A stretch of DNA of 9,647 nucleotides from ARK-15 sp038880255. GTDB lineage: Archaea > Thermoplasmatota > Thermoplasmata > Thermoplasmatales > ARK-15. The position numbers and the translations under genes are program-made. How positions within the stretch are numbered: the first letter of the stretch is position 1; the number at the start of each line of letters is the position of its first letter. The stretch spans positions 1 to 9,647 of the forward strand of contig JAVZSA010000043.1 in assembly GCA_038880255.1 (NCBI GenBank), read 5' to 3'. This document shows, one piece after another, positions 7,646-9,647 of the stretch. The notes beneath the pieces were generated by a model. The model saw only the letters and a program-made list of their open reading frames with translations. It was not told where the DNA came from and did no database searches.

Positions 7646-8305
7646 ATTGATGACAATTTTTTTAAAACATTTTCTATGTCCGTGATTTTATTATCAAGAA
7701 TATTAAATCGTACTGTTATAGAAAAACCAGCTTTCCAATTATTTTCCTTTAATAATTTTAACGCTCCATCCATGTCCAGTTCATATCTATCTGGTTCTTT
7801 TAACAGTTCTATTACATACAGATCTTTTCCTTCAGGTCTGATTAATCCATTGTAATTTCTAGCCAATTTTAATATATCTTTATATTTTTCAAGATCTACA
7901 TCAAACCATTTTTTCGTAATTGTAATATATCCAATATGCATAGGATTCCGGATAGAATTAACATGTTCAATAGATATTCCTTCCTCTCCTTCCGCACTAA
8001 AAATCTCGATCTCAGAATTTTTCTTTTCGTATTTAACTTTGAAGTTTAACTCTTTAACTAGCTTATTAAGATCATTTAAACTAAAATTTAGTTTTTTGAT
8101 TATTTCCATTTTTACTTGGTCATCAATTATCTCACATGTTACTTTCACAGAATCTCCAACTTTCAGTATTTTTCTCGCGCCCTTTGGTATACGTATTACT
8201 GCTCTCCCTCCACTTCTAACTATTTTTTCATTAGTTTCTTCTATAACTTCTATATTGCACTTCGGTAAAGCTATTTTCTCAATAATGTTCAGTTGTATTT
8301 TTCAT
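7642..8305 (-). CDS. AbrB/SpoVT-domain DNA-binding protein with unknown C-terminal domain
   Basis: This is a predicted swapped-hairpin DNA-binding regulator or antitoxin-like protein. The N-terminal domain reads IVRSGGRAVIRIPKGARK and then ILKVGDSVKVTCEIIDDQVK, the classic AbrB pattern (basic strand, IPK, GD turn, closing strand). About 150 residues follow, rich in Lys and Glu, that I do not recognise; they contain GISIEHVNSIRNPMHIGYI and end in KITDIENVLKKLSSI. The frame is open from 8301 to the TAA at 7642-7644 but has no ATG, GTG or TTG before the GTG at 8148, which would remove most of the AbrB domain. An ATG at 8305 lies one base out of frame, and removing one base from the A5 run just after it gives MKIQLNIIEK and a 220-residue protein. 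So the gene is frameshifted, uses an unusual start, or is misassembled. It is convergent with the NTPase and the stop codons overlap. Confidence 0.65.
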
Positions 8306-8585
8306 TACACTACACTTCAACACTACAATTAAGTAGTAATAATAAATAGTATCTAAACACTTGCTTTTTTACAATGGCAATCATATAAGATTGAATAAAT
8401 AATATTTTTATTCAATTTTTCATCTTTATATGTATTTCTATAATTTCTATGTTGTATCAGGTATATATCTTATACATATAAACGGCTAATTAATACGATC
8501 TCAGATTGTAAAATGACATAGGCATAAATTTTTGCAATGGAGCAGAGCAATAGGTTAACATAGTAGTAAAAGTTAAATATTAATC
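8306..8585. other. Intergenic region with divergent promoters
   Basis: No gene is supported here. It holds the presumed promoter of the minus-strand AbrB-domain gene (TATA-like ATTTATTATT on that strand around 8338-8347, about 35 bases from its ATG). It also has the direct repeat TAGTGT..TGTAGTGT (minus strand) just before that ATG, and the inverted repeat at 8390-8416. Confidence 0.35.
8390..8416. repeat. Inverted repeat with ten-base perfect arms
   Basis: ATTGAATAAA (8390-8399) and TTTATTCAAT (8407-8416) are perfect complements around a seven-base loop, with T-run bases following on the plus strand. It could be a terminator or a regulator site upstream of the AbrB-domain gene. AT-only hairpins of this size can also occur by chance in such DNA. 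Confidence 0.35.
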
Positions 8586-8663
8586 ATGCCAATAGTACAT
8601 ATATATATTTGGGAAGGATTTTCGAACTCTGCAAAGAAGAAAGTGACCAGTCAGGTAAAATGA
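8586..8663 (+). pseudogene. N-terminal fragment of a 4-oxalocrotonate tautomerase-type gene
   Basis: ATG at 8586 opens 25 codons beginning MPIVHIYIWEGFSNS and ending KVTSQVK before TGA. Tautomerases of this family are about 60-75 residues, with a catalytic Pro directly after the initiator Met. They start with MPI-hydrophobic-x-I and then a WxG/EGRS-type turn and a Lys-rich first helix. All of that is seen here, including Pro2. The second half (second strand, Arg residues, C-terminal helix) is missing, and the DNA after the stop runs into the next promoter. It is therefore a truncated relic, unlikely to be active. Confidence 0.6.
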
Positions 8664-8721
8664 TCTGAAAAATAGGTATATAATGTATTTTTTATACTTA
8701 CCAACAAAAATTTGCCTAAAA

Positions 8722-8731
8722 ACTTTAAGTA
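8722..8731 (+). promoter_or_regulatory. TATA-like box of the helix-turn-helix gene
   Basis: ACTTTAAGTA follows an A-rich stretch and is centred about 30 bases before the ATG at 8757. This is compatible with a leaderless or near-leaderless start. A second AT box at 8745-8755 is too close to the ATG to serve. Confidence 0.45.
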
Positions 8732-8756
8732 TTAATAACAACTTTAAAAATATATA

Positions 8757-9011
8757 ATGCGAGAGATATCGCTTAAAACAAAGAACAAAATTATTGTTAA
8801 TTTTGTGAAAGGAAAGAGCGTAAATGATATATCTCTAGAACTGAAGATCTCAATAGATGAGATTAATGGGATAATAGAAGAATGGAAAGGCGGGTACTTG
8901 AACATAGAGCTTGACAAAGAAATACCAGGCGAGATCAAAGAGCTTGCAGAACTTATGAGAGATCATGAACTGTCGATCCAGAACCTGATAGAAGGGGTAT
9001 TTTTATTATAG
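8757..9011 (+). CDS. Small helix-turn-helix protein, perhaps the N-terminal part of a longer protein
   Basis: This 84-residue ORF has a predicted helix-turn-helix at about residues 6-44: KNKIIVNFVKGKSVNDISLE then LKISIDEINGIIEEW. The pattern (helix, KGKS turn, short helix, LKIS, recognition helix) is that of resolvase- or transposase-type HTHs that read DNA sites. Residues 50-80 are acidic helical sequence (LDKEIPGEIKELAELMRDHE). The frame ends in VFLL-stop right after a G4 run (8994-8997). Dropping one G reads YFYYSIFAG directly into the next ORF, so this may be the front of a split gene. I do not recognise the family. Confidence 0.6.
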   Translation: MREISLKTKNKIIVNFVKGKSVNDISLELKISIDEINGIIEEWKGGYLNIELDKEIPGEIKELAELMRDHELSIQNLIEGVFLL

Positions 9012-9024
9012 CATATTCGCGGGC

Positions 9025-9531
9025 ATGGACAAAGAGAAAATATTGTCGTTATTGAAACAAATTTACGAATTTGACGAAAAAAATAGAGAAAAACTGCTCA
9101 ACACTGCTGAGAAAATGATCAAGTTCTCAAAGTATGAAAACATAGATTTTGTGGACATTCCGGATGCCATCGAGAAAATGGTGGAAAAGGGAAGACTCTT
9201 GAACCACCAACTCAAAGAGCTGGAAGTTCAGAAACTGGAAAAAGAAGAGGCATTGAAATCTCTTAATACGAACATTGAAGAGCTGCGTTCTAAGTTACAG
9301 GACTTGAAAAATGAAACGGATTTGGCAGAATATCTGAAAACCAGGCTCTCTGAATTTGAGATAGAAGCGTCCAAAATTCGCGATTTTCTGGATACGATGT
9401 TGGCAGCTGGACTAGACACTAAAAACTGGGAAGAACTGGCAACAGAGCTAAAAGTGCTCAAAAGCAAGAACATGAACATTGACCAGTTTCTGAAAGTTTC
9501 CAGGTATTTTGAAGATTTGATGGAGCATTAG
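9025..9531 (+). CDS. Coiled-coil protein of unknown function
   Basis: This is a 168-residue, highly charged, almost wholly helical protein. Residues about 1-35 are helical (MDKEKILSLLKQIYEF) and about 45-125 show heptad-like Leu/Ile spacing over Lys/Glu-rich sequence (NHQLKELEVQKLEKEEALK, then NIEELRSKLQDLKN), which indicates a coiled coil. A further helical segment ends in FLKVSRYFEDLMEH. There is no signal peptide and no membrane segment. It starts 13 bases after the HTH ORF, and that spacer is itself open in this frame (SIFAG then Met), which suggests the two ORFs were one HTH plus coiled-coil protein of about 257 residues or more. No function can be assigned; DNA partition or replication proteins of plasmids often have this layout, but that is only an analogy. 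Confidence 0.6.
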   Translation: MDKEKILSLLKQIYEFDEKNREKLLNTAEKMIKFSKYENIDFVDIPDAIEKMVEKGRLLNHQLKELEVQKLEKEEALKSLNTNIEELRSKLQDLKNETDLAEYLKTRLSEFEIEASKIRDFLDTMLAAGLDTKNWEELATELKVLKSKNMNIDQFLKVSRYFEDLMEH

Positions 9532-9543
9532 TTCACAGTGACA

Positions 9544-9647
9544 ATGGTAAAAGAGCTAGCTGAGAAATTTAAAGAGTCAGTAGGAATTGAAGAGTGTTTG
9601 AATGAGAGATATGACTATGTACGTGACAAGATAGGGTACATAAAAAG
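9544..9647 (+). CDS. Partial ORF continuing beyond the window
   Basis: ATG at 9544 begins MVKELAEKFKESVGIEECLN and stays open to the window end (34 complete codons). It is in the same frame as the coiled-coil ORF, separated only by TAG 9529-9531 and four codons. It is charged and helical like its neighbour. It is either a separate gene translated in an operon or the continuation of the coiled-coil gene past a nonsense mutation. The product is not recognised. Confidence 0.4.
   Translation, partial: MVKELAEKFKESVGIEECLNERYDYVRDKIGYIK

Noticed and set aside
8039..8332. Plus-strand open frame over the AbrB-domain gene
   Set aside because: It is a Ser/Phe/Ile-rich shadow of the Lys/Glu-rich minus-strand protein.
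8610..8636. Resemblance to a tRNA T-arm (TTCGAACTC)
   Set aside because: No acceptor stem, anticodon arm or CCA context could be folded around it, and it lies within the tautomerase fragment.
9228..9479. Minus-strand open frame inside the coiled-coil gene
   Set aside because: It is a Ser/Phe-rich complement of Lys/Glu-rich coding sequence on the plus strand, a typical shadow.
1..9647. Search for a CRISPR array
   Set aside because: No regularly spaced 24-40 base direct repeats with unique spacers were seen; the repeats present are insertion-sequence copies and short AT-rich motifs.

Overview
The window reads as chromosomal DNA of an AT-rich archaeon, most likely an acidophile of the Thermoplasmatales type. 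This is inference. It rests on the intact genes beginning at, or within a few bases of, the transcription start expected about 26 bases downstream of a TATA-like box (leaderless transcription), on poly-T 3' ends, and on the kinds of protein encoded. I could run no database search, so family names come from motifs read by eye.

Layout. (1) 1-769: the 3' part of an insertion sequence whose DDE transposase is broken by frameshifts and stops. (2) About 770-1300: no intact gene, but a chain of short protein-like segments in different frames that may be an unidentified dead gene. (3) 1348-2940: an intact 530-residue amino-acid permease of the APC superfamily with a clear leaderless promoter and a T-rich 3' end. 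(4) About 3130-3420: a second, internally deleted copy of the same insertion sequence with the same right end. (5) 3421-5341: a 1.9 kb gene desert of extreme AT content holding a strong 45-base hairpin. (6) 5342-6904: an intact 520-residue radical SAM enzyme with a cobalamin-binding-type N-terminal region. (7) 7089-7645: a small P-loop NTPase in three frames. (8) 7642-8305, minus strand: a protein with an AbrB/SpoVT-type DNA-binding domain, convergent with the NTPase, their stop codons overlapping. (9) 8586-8663: the first 25 codons of a 4-oxalocrotonate-tautomerase-type gene. (10) 8757 to the window end: a helix-turn-helix ORF, a coiled-coil ORF and a third ORF cut by the window edge. These may be one long gene split by a frameshift and a stop.

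The two metabolic genes, the permease and the radical SAM enzyme, are intact. Almost everything around them is broken, repeated or very AT-rich, which looks like an accessory region where mobile and defence-like DNA has landed and is decaying. Several frameshifts fall at short homopolymer runs, so sequencing or assembly error is the main alternative to real decay. The most interesting candidate is the NTPase/AbrB pair: the NTPase resembles, in motif order, the P-loop domain I associate with Csx3-type CRISPR ring nucleases. No CRISPR array and no other cas gene is visible here.
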